Source: Eopsaltria australis
Lineage: Eukaryota; Chordata; Aves; Passeriformes; Petroicidae
Assembly: GCA_034509425.1 (NCBI GenBank)
Contig: JAVTVJ010000573.1
Location: forward strand, 62,001 to 126,000
DNA length: 64,000 nt
Direction: 5' to 3'
This document shows positions 45,166 to 57,668 of this stretch, one piece after another; position 1 is the first letter of the stretch, and each line of letters starts with the position of its first letter. A program made the translations under genes and the position numbers. A model generated the notes under the pieces. The model ran no database searches. It saw only the letters and a program-made list of their open reading frames with translations, and was not told the origin of the DNA.

Positions 45166-46875
45166 TGTTGCGGTTTAGAAGACGTTTGGGGATCAAAATT
45201 AGGTGTGAAGATTAATTTTGTAGTTTAGATTATCTGATTTTCTTGTAAGGAATACAAAAAGGAATTTTACTTACAGACTTAAAACAGGAATAATAATTAG
45301 GCATCAACACTAAACTTTTCAGAACACTCTTTTTCCCTCCCCACGTTTCTTATTTTCTTTCTTGTTGACCATACTAAAGGTAACACTTCAACTTATAGTT
45401 AATCTACCACCTCTGGAACTTCACAATTTTCTTAATTTATGTAGAGAGAGAAGCTTTCTTTTGTTTTATCATGTTGACTCCCGTAGGAAACACAATTTCT
45501 ATGGTTATTAGCTCTCTAGTAAGTGATTCTCTGTTTGAAGGGAGGTATTTGCTTTTCTAGACCCCTTCCCATTTCAGTAGCTTTCCCAGGGCCACACCAA
45601 TGGACATATGATGGTCATTGAGGTGTTCTTTTTGAGAGCAAATGTTTCTATTACAGTGACAACAACATCCCCTTACTTTATCATCAGCAACACAAGTCTT
45701 CTTCTTCTGTTTTCCTGGGGCGAGGAAAGAAAAATCTTAATACACAAAAGTCTCAGTCTACTGCTTATAACTTAGAACATTATATTCCCTTTTTCTCACC
45801 TCTTTTAGACCATTATTCATATATTACAGGGTGTATTATAGCTAACTTTATCAACATGTTTTTACAAAAGAACTTTCAGCAGTGAAGCACTCCTCATCTC
45901 TTCTTTCTTTGAAAAAATAAGCTTAGTTATAGTCATTAACTTAAAGTCTCTATGTTGTACTTTTTGTAGGTGCCTTTATTTTTATGCTCTTTCTGTGTGA
46001 GAAGGAGAAATGAATGTTTTTAAAGTCTTATTCTGATATTAGAAAGAAACAGTTAATTTATCTTTCGGCTAGGTGCTGGTCACGTGGCTTTTGCCCTCAT
46101 AGTTTGAATGTTGTTAAGTCCGTGCCTGAACTGAAGGAAAAGAGCCTGTCTATGCCAGCTCTCATCTAAGCCGCGTTTGAAATCGCAAGGGTCCGGTGGG
46201 ACCGCGTCTGTGCTGCAGGGGGCTGGTTTAAGCCCCCTTTTCGTGCCAAAGTGTGTGTGGGGGCCACCCGGCAGAAGCTGTGCTCGAGCTACGGGAGAGG
46301 CTTAATTCAAGTCTTTTCTCCCTCCTGCGCAGAGTTGCAAGGAGTAAACGAAACCACACCTGAGCTGCGGCAGAAGCTCAGTCTGAGCTCCTGTTTCTCT
46401 CCCGTGCTGAGTTTGCTGCGGGGCTAACCAGGCAGGGCGCTCCCGAAGTTCATGGGGTCCAACTCCAAACCTTCTTTCGCGTTGGGCCATGCCACGGGGG
46501 GTGGGGGGGGTGGGGGGTGGGGGGTGGGAACCAGCCTGGCCCAGGCTAGGCAGACAGAGCTGGTGAAGTTCTTTAGCCAAAGACAGCGAGATGAAGCAGC
46601 TTGAGTTTTCTCTTTCTCTCTCTCCTCCCCCTCCCCTCCACACCATGTGGGTTAGTAGCCCCCAGACCATGTGGTCTGGGAGAGACCTTACCCAGGTGGT
46701 GCGGAGGGGAGGAGAGCAGCGTCTTTCCTCTGCGAACCGGAAGCAGGGTTTCTTCAGGTGCTTTCCTGGTTTTATGAGTTTTTTTAGGTAGGCAGAGTTT
46801 ATGCTGGCTACCTCATTTCCGACTCTACCTCCTCTTTCTACACTGGGAATTTTTAACAGCGATTACCCTATGACA
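45166..46875 (+). mobile_element. Diverged LTR related to the solo LTR at 16,831
   Basis: It begins TGTTGCGGTTTAG and shares a series of landmarks with 16,831-18,447, such as the CTACCACCTC and GAGAGAAG(C/T)TTCTTTTG blocks. It is AT-rich in its first ~900 bp and GC-rich after 46,150. The 3' end is uncertain (a CTATGACA near 46,874 is one candidate), and no target duplication was found. Confidence 0.55.
46494..46530 (+). other. G-run, potential G-quadruplex
   Basis: Uninterrupted guanine tracts of five to nine bases separated by single T residues form four or more consecutive G-runs, inside the LTR-like element. Confidence 0.8.
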
Positions 46876-46929
46876 AACACCAAATTAGTGTTAAGGAGTC
46901 TTGTTCTGGTATTTTGGACATCTGGTGAC

Positions 46930-47640
46930 AGCAGAGGCTCACGGAACCAAGCAGTAAACTGTGACACCATGGGATCTCATGGAACAAAGGGTCCATTGTG
47001 ATGCAGCAGAACCGCATGGAACCAAACGTCCATCGTATCAGAGCAAGGCCTCATGGAACCAAGGAGACCATTGCTGAGAGTATGGAAGCTCATGGAACCA
47101 TGGGGTCATTGTGGCACTGTGGGGCTGCACGGAACCCATGGTCCATTGTTATACTGTGGAACTCCTTGTGGAGTGTCCATTGTGACACTGCAGGATCTCG
47201 TGGAATCAAGCTGAAAATGTTAGGCTATGGAACCTCATGGAACAAAGGGTCCATGGTGACACTGCAGAACCAAGGAGACCATTGTTGACAATATGAAACC
47301 TCATGGAACCAGAAGTCCATTGTGACATGTAAGGCCTCATTTAACTAAGGGTCCATTGTGACTTTGAAGGGCTTCATGGAACCAAGGGGCCATTGTGACA
47401 CTGCAAGGCCTCATGGAACCAAGGGGACAATAGTGACACTGTGGGACTCCATGGGACGAAGGGCCCACTCTGACACTGTGGAACCAAGGACACCATTGTT
47501 ACACTACAGGACATCATGGAACCAAGGAGGACATTGTGAGCCAGTGGGGCCTCGTGGAACCATGAAGACCATTGTGACACTTTGAGGCCTCATTGGATCT
47601 AAGGACCATTCTGGCACTTTATGAATAGATATGAGAGATT
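46930..47640 (+). repeat. ~37-bp minisatellite block (plus orientation)
   Basis: About 18 units of CCATTGTGACACTG...CATGGAACCAAGG with diverged spacers. Confidence 0.88.
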
Positions 47641-48345
47641 AGGGAAGTCCCTGCCTTTTGCCCAGGCCTCCAGCAGCAGGCAGTAGCCTCTTTGGGGCAG
47701 CTGGCACCCCAAAACCCACTCTTGGTCACAAGTTCTTTAATAATGGCCAATTCAATCTACTGTAGAATGAATGATTTATTTAATGGACACAAAACTAACT
47801 GACATAAAACTTTAAACAGACTCTTTACTACATAGGACTAAACCAAAAAGAACTACTAGTATGTAATGTACAGTGCACAATAAGGCACCTTTTTCAAAGC
47901 TGGAAAAAAAGCAGTATAGATTAGGATTCAATGAATCTTATCATCCAGTTGCTGGAGGGGCACACATCAAAATCCTTTCCCTCAATTTCTGGGAAAGTAA
48001 AAATGAAGATATGTCCAAGCTTTGGGGAGTAGCTATCTTACACATTCCCAGGCAATGTGGAAGAGACTCCTACATCCGTGATAATCTGTATTACTTTTAT
48101 AGTTGTAAAGACAAGTGTCTTTTGTCAACTGATATAAATTTTTCTTTTATCTCTTCCCACATCTGCTCTCCCTACCAAGGTGCTGATTCTTGGTAGGCTG
48201 CAGACTTTTTCGCACCAGGAGATGACCCCTTGCTGGGCTTTTGGCCCACCTGGGTTATCTCTCCCTTCTGCACCAGCCATCTGTTGTAGGGGGGGGGTGG
48301 GTGTTAGGAAGTCCTGCCACACTTTCCAGCATGTTTGCAAATGAA
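47641..48345. other. Unclassified insertion-like sequence
   Basis: Sequence unlike its satellite neighbours, AT-rich at first, containing CCTCCAGCAGCAGGCAG near its left end and a G-run at 48,288-48,299. It may be a mobile-element fragment, since it separates plus-oriented from minus-oriented satellite, but no termini were identified. Confidence 0.35.
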
Positions 48346-48349
48346 AATA

Positions 48350-49150
48350 TTCTGCTCATAGTCTAAGCAAATCACAAGACAAGGCAGCCAGACCTGTCTC
48401 TCCTGGCTACTTTGGTCTAGGGGCAATCTTTGGATAGATGGAATTTTGGTGGCCAAACACCAATTTCAGCTGTGGGCATCAGGATGAGAATGATGGTTCC
48501 TTTCCATAGGAAGGAAAGCAGACCCACAGTGATTCAGGGGCAGATGAGAGGCAGCCACCAAGGGCCAAAGGAAGCCATCCTGGCAGCTTTAGTGTGGGAG
48601 AAATCCTTGAATATACAGACTTTGGGATGTAGACTGTCAGTTTTGGCCATGGGCACCTTGAAGAGAAGGACAGTTTTCTTCCCACTTGAAGGAAAGCATG
48701 GAGCCCCAGTGTTTGGTTGTAGATAAGACAGCCCTTGGGAGGCCAAGCCTCCCACTGATCTCTACTGGCAGCTTTTGTCCAAGAGCAATCCTTGGATAGA
48801 TGGAATTTGGGAGGTCAAATCCCAGTTTTGGCCATGGCCTTGGACAAGAAGGCTCGTTCTTTTCCATAGGAAGGAAGGCACAGAGCCCCAGTGTTTCAGG
48901 GGCAGAGGTGAGGTGACCACCAAAGGCCAAGGCCAGCAAGAGCTGTCTGTCCTGGTAGCTTTTGTCTGGAAAAAGCCCTTGTACATAGGGATTTTTTGGG
49001 GGGGAGTACCAATTTTGGCCATGGGCTCCTGGAGGAGGACAGTTCTTTTCCAGAGGAAGGAAAGTACAGGGCCCCAGGGGCTGATGAGAGGCACCCGTCC
49101 ACATGCCACGGTCAGCCAGACCTGTCAGGCAGCCCCTGGTAGGCCAAACA
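48350..49150 (-). repeat. 189-bp satellite array (minus orientation)
   Basis: About four units, with CCATAGGAAGGAAAGC, GTGTTTCAGGGGCAGATGAG and CTTGGATAGATGGAATTT landmarks, reverse-complementary to the array at 33,970-37,271. Confidence 0.88.
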
Positions 49151-50715
49151 GCCAGACCTGTTCCATGTTCGCTTGGTTCCATGGTGCCCCACAGTGTCAC
49201 AATGGCCCTTTGGTTACATGAGGTCCCACACTGTTACATATATCCTTAGTCCCATGGAGCCCTGCAGTGTCACCATGGTCTCCTTGGTTCAGTGGTGCCA
49301 CACTGCCACAATCACCCCTAGGCCTGATGAGACCCCAGAGTGTCACAATGGTTCCTTGCTTCCATGAGGCCTTGTAGTGTCACAAGGGACTCCTTGGTTT
49401 CATGGGGCTGCAAAGTGTCACAATGGCCCCTTTGTACAATGAGGCCTGTAACATCACAATGGTTTCCATGATTCCATAAGGCCCTGCAGTGTCACAATCA
49501 ACCCTTGGTTCCATGGGTCCCCTCATTTTCACAATGGCCACTCGGTTCCATTGAGCCCCACTGTTTCACTGTGGCCCCCTTGGTTTCACAAGGCCCTGAA
49601 AAGCCACAATGTCCCAGAAGTGCCACAATGTCCCTGAAGTACCACAATGTCCCTTTGGTTTCACCAGGCCTCAGAGTGTAACAATGGTCTCCATGGTTTC
49701 ATGAGGCCCTGCTGTGTCAGAATGGGCCCATGGTTCTGCAGTGTAAGAATGCTCTGTTCGTCCCTTAGAGCCTCACAGTGCCAGTATTGTGCCCTTGGTC
49801 CCATGAGACCCTGCAGTGCCACAATGGACCTTTGGTTCCACGAGGCCTCGGTGTCACAATGGTCTCCATGGTTCCATGAGGCCCCACTAGCTCACAATGG
49901 CCTCCTTGGTTCCATCATCTCCTGTAGTGTCACAATGGCCTCCTTGGTTGCACAGTGCCAGAATGGACCCTTCATCCCATGGAGCCCCTCACTGTCACTG
50001 TGGTCCCCTTGATTCCATGAGGCTCTGCTGTGCTACAATGGCCCTGTGGTTCCAGAGGATCCTAATAGTGTCCATTGTTCCATGAGGCCCTGGGGGGTCA
50101 CTGTGGTCCCCTTGGTTCCACAGGGCCCAGAATGTAACAGTGGACCTGTGGTTCCATGAGGTTCCTCAGTCACAGTGGTCTCCTTGGATCTGCAGTGTCA
50201 CAATGGCCCCTTGCCTCCATGTGGCCCTGCTGAGTCCACATGGCTTCTGGTTCCACGAGCTTTCATATTGTCACCTATGGTCCCCTTGGTTCTGCAGTGT
50301 CACCATGGATCCTTGGATCTGCATTGTCACAATGGCCCCTTTGTTTCATGCAGCCCCATTGTGTCACAATGGTCTCCTTGGTTCCACAAGGCCCTGCAGT
50401 GTCACAATGGCCTCCTGGTTCCATGAGTTTCCGTACTGTCAGCAATGGTTCCATTGCTCCATCGAGGCCTTGCTGTGTCCAAATGTACCCCTGATTACAC
50501 AAAGTCTTTCCCTGTCACGATGTACTTTTGGTTCAAAAAGGGTTTCTCAGTGTCGCAGTGATGTCCATGGATCCACAGTGTCACAATGGACCATTGGTTC
50601 CATGTGGCCCCAATGTTGCAAAATGGATTTTGGTTCCATGCATCCCTACAGTGTCACAAAGGACTTTTAGTTCCATCAAGCTCTGAACAGTCAACAACGG
50701 TCTCCTTGGTTCCAT
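49151..50715 (-). repeat. ~37-bp minisatellite block (minus orientation), the longest
   Basis: About 40 units of TTGGTTCCATGAGGCCC...AGTGTCACAATGG. Unit length varies through internal losses. Confidence 0.9.
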
Positions 50716-51004
50716 GAGCTTCCACATTTATGTATTATCTCTTTACTATTTACTAATGTAAGTTATTCTTAATTTTTATTATTGAATTATTACATTCATT
50801 AGTTTTAATTACTTCATATTTATAAGGATATTGTTTTCTATGTTATTACCTAATTTTTAGATTTAAACTCAAATCTATACATTTTCTGGAACAAAAGAAC
50901 TTCATGTTCATTGGTTCTAAGTTATGTGATTCCCTTCATTAATTAATTAACCTGTATTGGTTATTGATGTCTCCCTCTTTGTGCTAATTAGTCCTACTTC
51001 GAGA
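50716..51004. other. AT-rich spacer
   Basis: Strongly AT-rich sequence between the minisatellite and the CpG island; no gene seen. Confidence 0.5.
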
Positions 51005-52045
51005 CCTTTTGCAATCTTTTTTACCATCTTTTTCTCAGACAGGGTCAGGGAGGGCACTTCGGGGTGCATGGAGACATTTCTGGGACACATTTGGGGCAGT
51101 TTTGGGTCTGGGGAGGGAATTTAGAGGTTCCTTGAGGGTCTGGAGGACACTTGGGGGGCCGAGTGGGCACTGGGGGCACTCAGGGATCCTGAGGGAAAGT
51201 CTGGGGTTGGGAGCGGCCCTTGAGGGTCCAGGGGGGCCCTTGGAGGTCAGGGAGGGGAATTTGGGGCCCTGCGGGGTCCGGGCGGGCCCTTGGGGGCTCT
51301 GACGGGGCTCTCTGCGCCGCGGGGCATCATGGGAGTTGTAGGCGCGGGTAGAATACGGGTCAACGGCGCCGCGGAGCATCACGGGAGTTGGAAGCGCTGC
51401 TACAATGGCGCTCTGTGTGGCGCGGGGCATGACGGGAGACGGAGTCACGGCTGTAATGGAGCTCCACGGGCGCCGCGGAGCATGATGGGAACTGTAGTCC
51501 CGGCAGCGGCTTCAACGGTGCGTTTGGGGGTCCGGGAAGGCCCTTGGGGGACACTTTTGCGTCCGAGCCGCGACTTCAGCTCCTCGGGGGGAACGAACAC
51601 GGTCCGAGAGCACCTGGGAGGAGCTTGGGGAGCTCTGACCGGGCTCTTTAGGGCGCGGGGCAGGACAGGAATTTTAGGCGCGGAACTGTGTTATGAGGGG
51701 CTCTGGGGCCGCGGGGGATGAGAGGAGATGAAGTTCCAGGAGTGGCTGTAACGGGCATCTGTGGGGCTGGGAGCACCTGGGGGTCCGGGAACGCTTTTGG
51801 GGGGTCCCGAGTGGGCACTGAGGGGGCACTGAGGGATCCTGGAGGGTCTGGGGGACACTTATGGGGCAAATGGGGGCGGATACCGGGGGAAATCTGTGGG
51901 GCGCGGGGCATGAAGGGAGTTGTAAGCAAACAAATAGCCTCGAGGCACCGCCCCCGAGGCCCCGATCCCGGGAGCTGATTGGCTTAGGGCCTCTGACGGG
52001 CGGGAGCCTCGGCCAGTGGGAGGCCTGCGGAGGCGGGAACAGCCC
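51005..52045. promoter_or_regulatory. CpG island with repeated ACTACA-TCCCA promoter motifs
   Basis: A GC-rich region. On the minus strand, sites resembling the vertebrate ZNF143/THAP11 element (ACTACAnnTCCCA-ATGC) occur at about 51,324-51,341, 51,376-51,393, 51,427-51,444, 51,480-51,500 and 51,908-51,926. The fourth is the best match. The first four are spaced 51-53 bp, in a tandem unit that also contains GCGCCGCGG. Such motifs usually sit in bidirectional housekeeping promoters. No convincing coding exon was recognised on either side. Confidence 0.5.
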
Positions 52046-52049
52046 ACTG

Positions 52050-52360
52050 ACCCACTCCAGTTGTTCCCCAGTTCATTCCCAGTTCATTCCCAGTACAGCC
52101 CAGTACACACCCACTGCCCCTCCAAGCCCTCCCAATACACCTGAGTCAATTCCCAGTCCCTCGCAGTTCCCCCCAGTGTCATCCACAGGGTGCCCCAGCG
52201 TCACCCAGTCTTCCCCACAGAGTTCCCAGTGTCCCCAGTTGGTCCCAGTATTCCCCAGTATCACTCCCAGTATGTCCCAGTGTTTTCCCAGTGTCTCCCA
52301 CGGCGTTCCCAGTGTCCCCCAGTCTGTCCCAGTCCTCCCCAGTGTTCCCAAGGAACCTTG
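52050..52360 (+). repeat. CCCAGT-rich minisatellite
   Basis: Irregular repeat of TTCCCAGT / GTCCCCAGT units of 8-18 bp, about 20 copies. Confidence 0.8.
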
Positions 52361-52704
52361 AACTCCTCACGGTGTCCCTGGCAGCCAAACCCAGCAGTGG
52401 GGTCAGTGCAGTGTCCATGGCCACAGCCCCTTGCCATGGCCCAGGGCAGCTTGGGATGAGGATCCACCCTCACAGCTGGCCCAGGCCAGGGCTGCAGTGG
52501 CTTTGGTGGCACCTTGGGCTCAGCACACACTTGAGGAGTGTGTCTGTTTTCAGTGGGGAAACTCAGTAATAAAATACACCCTTTAAAATAGGAATGTGTA
52601 TTTCTGAGAAACTCTTGGAAATATTTCTCCATAACTGTAGCAGGAAACCTTCCTGATGAACTGCACCAGAGCAGAGGGAAATCAAGGTAGAGCCATGGTT
52701 TGTT

Positions 52705-53330
52705 AGGAAACCTCTCAAGAATTCCAAGTCACAATCAAACTCCAAAGTTTCTTGAAGTTTTAATGGGTCCCACTGAGGGACACGACTGAGAAAGTGTCCC
52801 CAGGTTCCAGTTAGAGCAGGAAATTGGAGGCAGAGATGACAGGTGGGGACAAAGAGAAGCCAAGTCTTGGTGCCCTGGGGCACAGCAGGGTCTGTGCCAC
52901 CAAGGGCTGGGAGGAGACACCTTGTCCTGAGGCCCTGGGGCCTCCTGGCACAGCCCCAGCAAGGCTGGCCACTGTCACCCCCTTGTCCTGCCCTCAGCAT
53001 CCCCCCCACATCCCAGTGGCCTCAGGGATCTGCTGGAAGGAGTCCCTGGGGAGCCTTGCTCAGGAATGGCCCTGGGGGCTCCTTAATGCTCCCAGAGACT
53101 GCAGGTTTTTCCAAGGACTTTGGGTTTTGCTTTTGCCTTGGAGTCTCTGAGAGGTTTGTGCAATCCTGGCCTCCAATTCTCTCCTCCAGGGAGTCCATCA
53201 GGAGCCTGTGTTGGGGATGGACCTCAGTGGGACCCATCAATGCTTTGAGACCCTTTGGGTTTTTCCTCTGCCTTTGGCTCCTGGAAAGGTTTGTGCAATC
53301 TCCTCTCAGGCCCTGAGGTTCAAGGGCTCA
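52705..53330 (-). repeat. Duplicated block, inverted copy of 13,840-14,450
   Basis: Reverse-complement match through TGTCACCCCCTTGTCCTGCC and the text around it. It ends near CGAATTCTTGAGAGGTTTC-like sequence. Confidence 0.8.
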
Positions 53331-53369
53331 GCACCAAATGCACCACGGGGCTCATTGGGACCATTGTGG

Positions 53370-55670
53370 AACTCAGGGGTGCCCATGGAACCAAGGGGCC
53401 ATGGTGACACTGTGGAGCCCAGAGTGTCCCAGAGGAGCCATTGTGACACAGTGGGGCCACAGGGAGCCAAGGGGCCATTGTGACACTTGAGGGCTTTGTG
53501 GAACCAAGAAGCCACTGTGACACTGCAAGGTGTCAGTCAGCACCTGCAACACTTCAGACACAAGGAGAACATTGTGACACTGTGGGGCCCTATGGAACCA
53601 AGGGAACATGGAACAGGCCTGGCTGGCTGGGCCTCCTGGGGGCTGTCTGACAGGTTCAGATGACCGTGGCATGTTGAGGGCCATTCTTCATCAGCCCCTG
53701 AAGGGCTGGGGCTCTGGGCTTTCCTTCCTGTGGAAAAGAACTCTCCTTCTTTATCCAGGGTCCAATGGCCAAAACTGGGATTCCTCCACCAAATTTCCTT
53801 GTATGCAAAGATTGTTTCCAGATGAAATCTGTCAGGACAGACAGATCTGGCTGGCTTGGCCACCCAGGGGCCACCTCTCATCTGCCTTTGAAACACTGGG
53901 GCCATGTGCTTTTCTTTCCTATTGAAAAAAACCTTTCACATCCAGTTTCCCATGGCCAAAATTGGGAATCCACCTCCAGAACTCCCTATATCCAAGGACT
54001 GCCCCCAGATGAAAGGTGCCAGGAGAGACAGGTCTGGCTGCCTTGGCCCATTGTGGCCACCTCTCTTCCAAAGTACTTGGACTTCGTGCTCTCCTTTCCT
54101 CTCGGAAAACCCATCCATCTCAACCAGGTGCCCATGGCTGAAATTGGGATTGCACCTCCAAAACTTTGTCCATGCAAGGATTGCTCCCAAGTGAAAGCTG
54201 CCAGGACAGACAGGTCTGGCTGTTCTTGGCCTCTTTGGGGCTGCCTCTCACCTGCTTTTGAAACACTTGGGCTCTGTGCTTTCCTTGCTATGAAAAAGAA
54301 TCTTCCTTCTTGTCAAGGTGTCCATGGCCGAAATTGAGATTCCACCTCCAAAATTTCCCTATATCCAAGGGTTGCTTTCAGACAAAAGCTGCCAGGACAG
54401 AGAGGTCTGGCTGACCTCGGCCTCTGATGGTCGCCTTTCATCTGCCCCTGAAACCCTGGTGTTCCATACTTCCTTCCTATGGAAAAGAACCATTCTTTTC
54501 CTCCAGTTGTCCGTATCTGAAATTTGCATTCCACCTCTAAAATTCCCTATATCTGGGGATAGCTCCCAGACAAAATCTGCCAGTACCATCAAGTCTGGCT
54601 CACCTTGACCTCTGGTGACTGCCCCTCATGTGCCCCTGCAACACTGGGACTCGGTTGTTTCCTTTCTATGGAGACCACGGTGACACTGTGGGGCCTTGTG
54701 AAATGAAAGGGCCATTGTGACACTGTGGGGCCGCATGGTCCCAAGGGGTCAGGGTTATGCAGCAGGGCTTCGTGGAACCAAGAGGCCAGTGTTGCATTAC
54801 AGGGCCTGGTGGAACCAAAGGGCCATTATGATCCTGCAGGGCACTGTGGATCTGTGGAGACCATTGTGACATTGCAAGGCCCCATGGAATCATGGAGACC
54901 ATTGTGACACTGTGGGGTCCCATGGAACCAAAGGGCCATTGTGACCCTGCAGGGCCTCCTGGAAGCAAGGGGCCATTGTGACACTTCAGAAGCAAGGAAA
55001 ATATTTTGACACTGTGGGACCCCATGAAACCAAGGGAACATGGAACAGGTCTGACTAGCTTGACTTCCCAGGGGCCACCTGACAGGTCTGGCTGATCTTG
55101 GCCTGTTGAGGGCTGCTGCTCATCAGCCCCTGGAGCACTGGGGCTCTGTGCTGTCCTTCCTATGGAACAGAACTGTCCTTCTCCTCCCAGTGGCCATGGT
55201 CAAAATTGGTACTCCCCCTAATAAAATTCCTATATGAAGGATTTCTCCCAGAGAAAACCTGCCGGCTCTTGCTGGCCTTGGCCTCCGGTGGTCACCTCTC
55301 ATCTGCCCCTGAAACACCAGAGCTTTGTTCTTTCCTTCCTATGGAAAAGAGCCCTCCTTCTTCTCCAGGGGCCATGGCCAAAATTGGGATTCTACCACCC
55401 AAAATCCCATCTATCCAAGGATTTCTCCCAGCCAAAAGCTGCCAGGACAGACAGCTCTGGCTGGCCTTGGACGTTGGTGGCTGCCACTTATCTGCCCCTG
55501 AAACACTGGGGCTCTGCTTTCCTTCCTATGGAAAAAAAACATCCTTCTTCTCCAGGTGCCCATGGGCAAAATTGGGATTTGGCCTCCAAAATTCCATCTA
55601 TCCAAGGATTGCTGTCGGACAAAAGCTGCTGGAAGACACAGGTCTAGCTGGCCTTGTCCTCTGCTCAGTT
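53370..55670 (+). repeat. Composite satellite block, left half of an inverted pair
   Basis: Order: 37-bp units (53,380-53,600), 189-bp units (53,620-54,660; landmarks at about 53,799, 53,988, 54,169, 54,357 and 54,547), 37-bp units (54,670-55,030), 189-bp units (55,040-55,670). All are in plus orientation. Confidence 0.9.
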
Positions 55671-55679
55671 TCTTAGAAT

Positions 55680-57310
55680 ATGAGCAGAAGGCCATTTCTT
55701 TCCCAGGGGAAGGGAAGCCCAGAGCCCCAGTGTTTCAGGGCCAGGTTAGAGGTAGGCACCAGAGGCCAAGGTCAGCCAGAGCTGTCTGTCCTGGCAACTT
55801 TTGTCTTTGAGAAACCCTTGGATATAGGGAATTTTGGAGGAGTAGTACCAGTTTTGGCCATGGATGCCTGGGCAGGAGGGATGGTTCTTTTCCATAGGAA
55901 GGAAAGCCCAGAGCCCCGGTGTTTGAAGGCAGGTGAGAGATGGGTCTCAGGAAGCCAAGGGCAGCCAAACTGGTTGGTAATGGCAGCTTTTGTCTAGAAG
56001 CACTCCCTGGATATAGGGAATTTTGTAGGCACAATCCCATTTTGGCCATGGGTACCTGGAGGAGAAGGACAGTTCTTTTCCATTTGAAGGAAAGCCCAGA
56101 GCCCTCATGATTCAGGGGTACCTGGGAAGAGATCCTCGACATGCCAGGGTCAGTTGGACCAGTCAGGCCAAGCCAACCAGATCTGTCACCTGTTCCCTTG
56201 GATCCATGGGGCCTCACAGTGTCACAATGGTAGTGTCATATTGGATCCTTGGTTCCACATGGCCCCCTGTGTCACACTGGCCCCTTGTTTCCATGGGGCC
56301 CTGCAGTGTCACAGTAGTTTCCTTGGTTCCATGGAGCTGCACAGTGACACAATGGCCCCTTGTTTCCATGGGGCCACAGAGTGTCACAATTATCTCCATG
56401 ATTCCATGAGGTCCTGCAGTGTCACCATGGTCTCCTTGGTTCAATGGTGCCACACAGTGCCACAATTGCCCCTTGGCCTGACAAGACCCAATAGTGTCAC
56501 AGTGGCTCCTTGCTTCCATGGGGCCGCAAAGTGTCACAATGGTCTCCATGATTCCATAAGGCCTTGCAGTGTCACAATCAACCACTGTTTCCATGAGACC
56601 CCACAGTGTCACAAAGGCCCCTTGGTTCCATTGAGCCCCACAGAGTATCACTATGGTCCCCTTGTTCCACAAGGCCCTGCAGTGCCACAGTGGTCGTTTG
56701 GTTCCACGAGGTCTCAAAGTGTCCCAATGGCCTCCTTGGTTTCATGAGGTCCTGTAGTGTAACAATGGTGTCCTTGGTTCCATGGTGTGAGAATGGGCCC
56801 TTCATCCCATGGAGCCCCTCACTGACACTGTGGTCCCCTTGATTCCATGAGGCCCTGCTGTGCTACAATGGCCCCTTGATTCCAGTGGGTCCCAAAGTGT
56901 CCCAATAGCCTCTGTTGTTCCATGAATGTCTGCAATTTCACGATTGAAATTTTGGTTCCATGAAGCCCCACAGTGACACCATGGGCCCTTGGTTCCATGA
57001 GGCCCCACTGTGTCACAATGGACTTCTCCTTCCATGAGGTTTCATACTGTCAACAACACTCTCCTTGGTTCTGCAATGTCACCATGGACCCTTTGTTTCA
57101 TGAAGTTCTGTAGTATAACATGGTCACCTTGAGTCCATGCGGTTCTGCAGTGTCACAATGGACCATCAGTTCCATGTGTCACAATGGTCTCCTTGGTTCC
57201 ATGAGCACCCACAGAGTCACAATGGCCCCTTGGCCCCTTCGGGTTCTGCTGTGTCACAATGGACCCTTTGTTCCATGAGGTTCCACAGTGACACAGGTGT
57301 CTGCTCAGTT
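55680..57310 (-). repeat. Composite satellite block, right half of an inverted pair
   Basis: 189-bp units in minus orientation (55,690-56,170) are followed by 37-bp units in minus orientation (56,200-57,310). The orientation flips at about 55,670-55,685. Confidence 0.9.
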
Positions 57311-57319
57311 CTGTGAGGT

Positions 57320-57668
57320 TCTGTAACCAAATCTCTGAAATATCAGAATAAGACTTGTTAATACTATTTTGGTGTATAAGAGGGTGTGATTTATACAGGA
57401 CTGAGGTCCAGCAGGGGATAACTCCTAACCTTAGGTGGACACATGATTCTACAATTGTGTAGCTTATAAACAGTCACTACGTGAGTATTACAATTTCTCC
57501 ATTACCATAAAATCCATTCCAAGTTCCCAGATTCACTCCTTGTTTATTCTATCACTGCACTCTGGATCCAGATGTCTTCTCCTCTTCCAACCGTCCTGAC
57601 TGAGAAAGCAGCCTATGTATGACTTGTTTTTCTCCTAAAAGTTCACCGATGCAGTAAAAACTGAAATA
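57320..57668. other. Unclassified AT-rich stretch
   Basis: It lies between minisatellite and a duplicated block and may be part of an LTR. No termini or coding sequence were seen. Confidence 0.35.
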
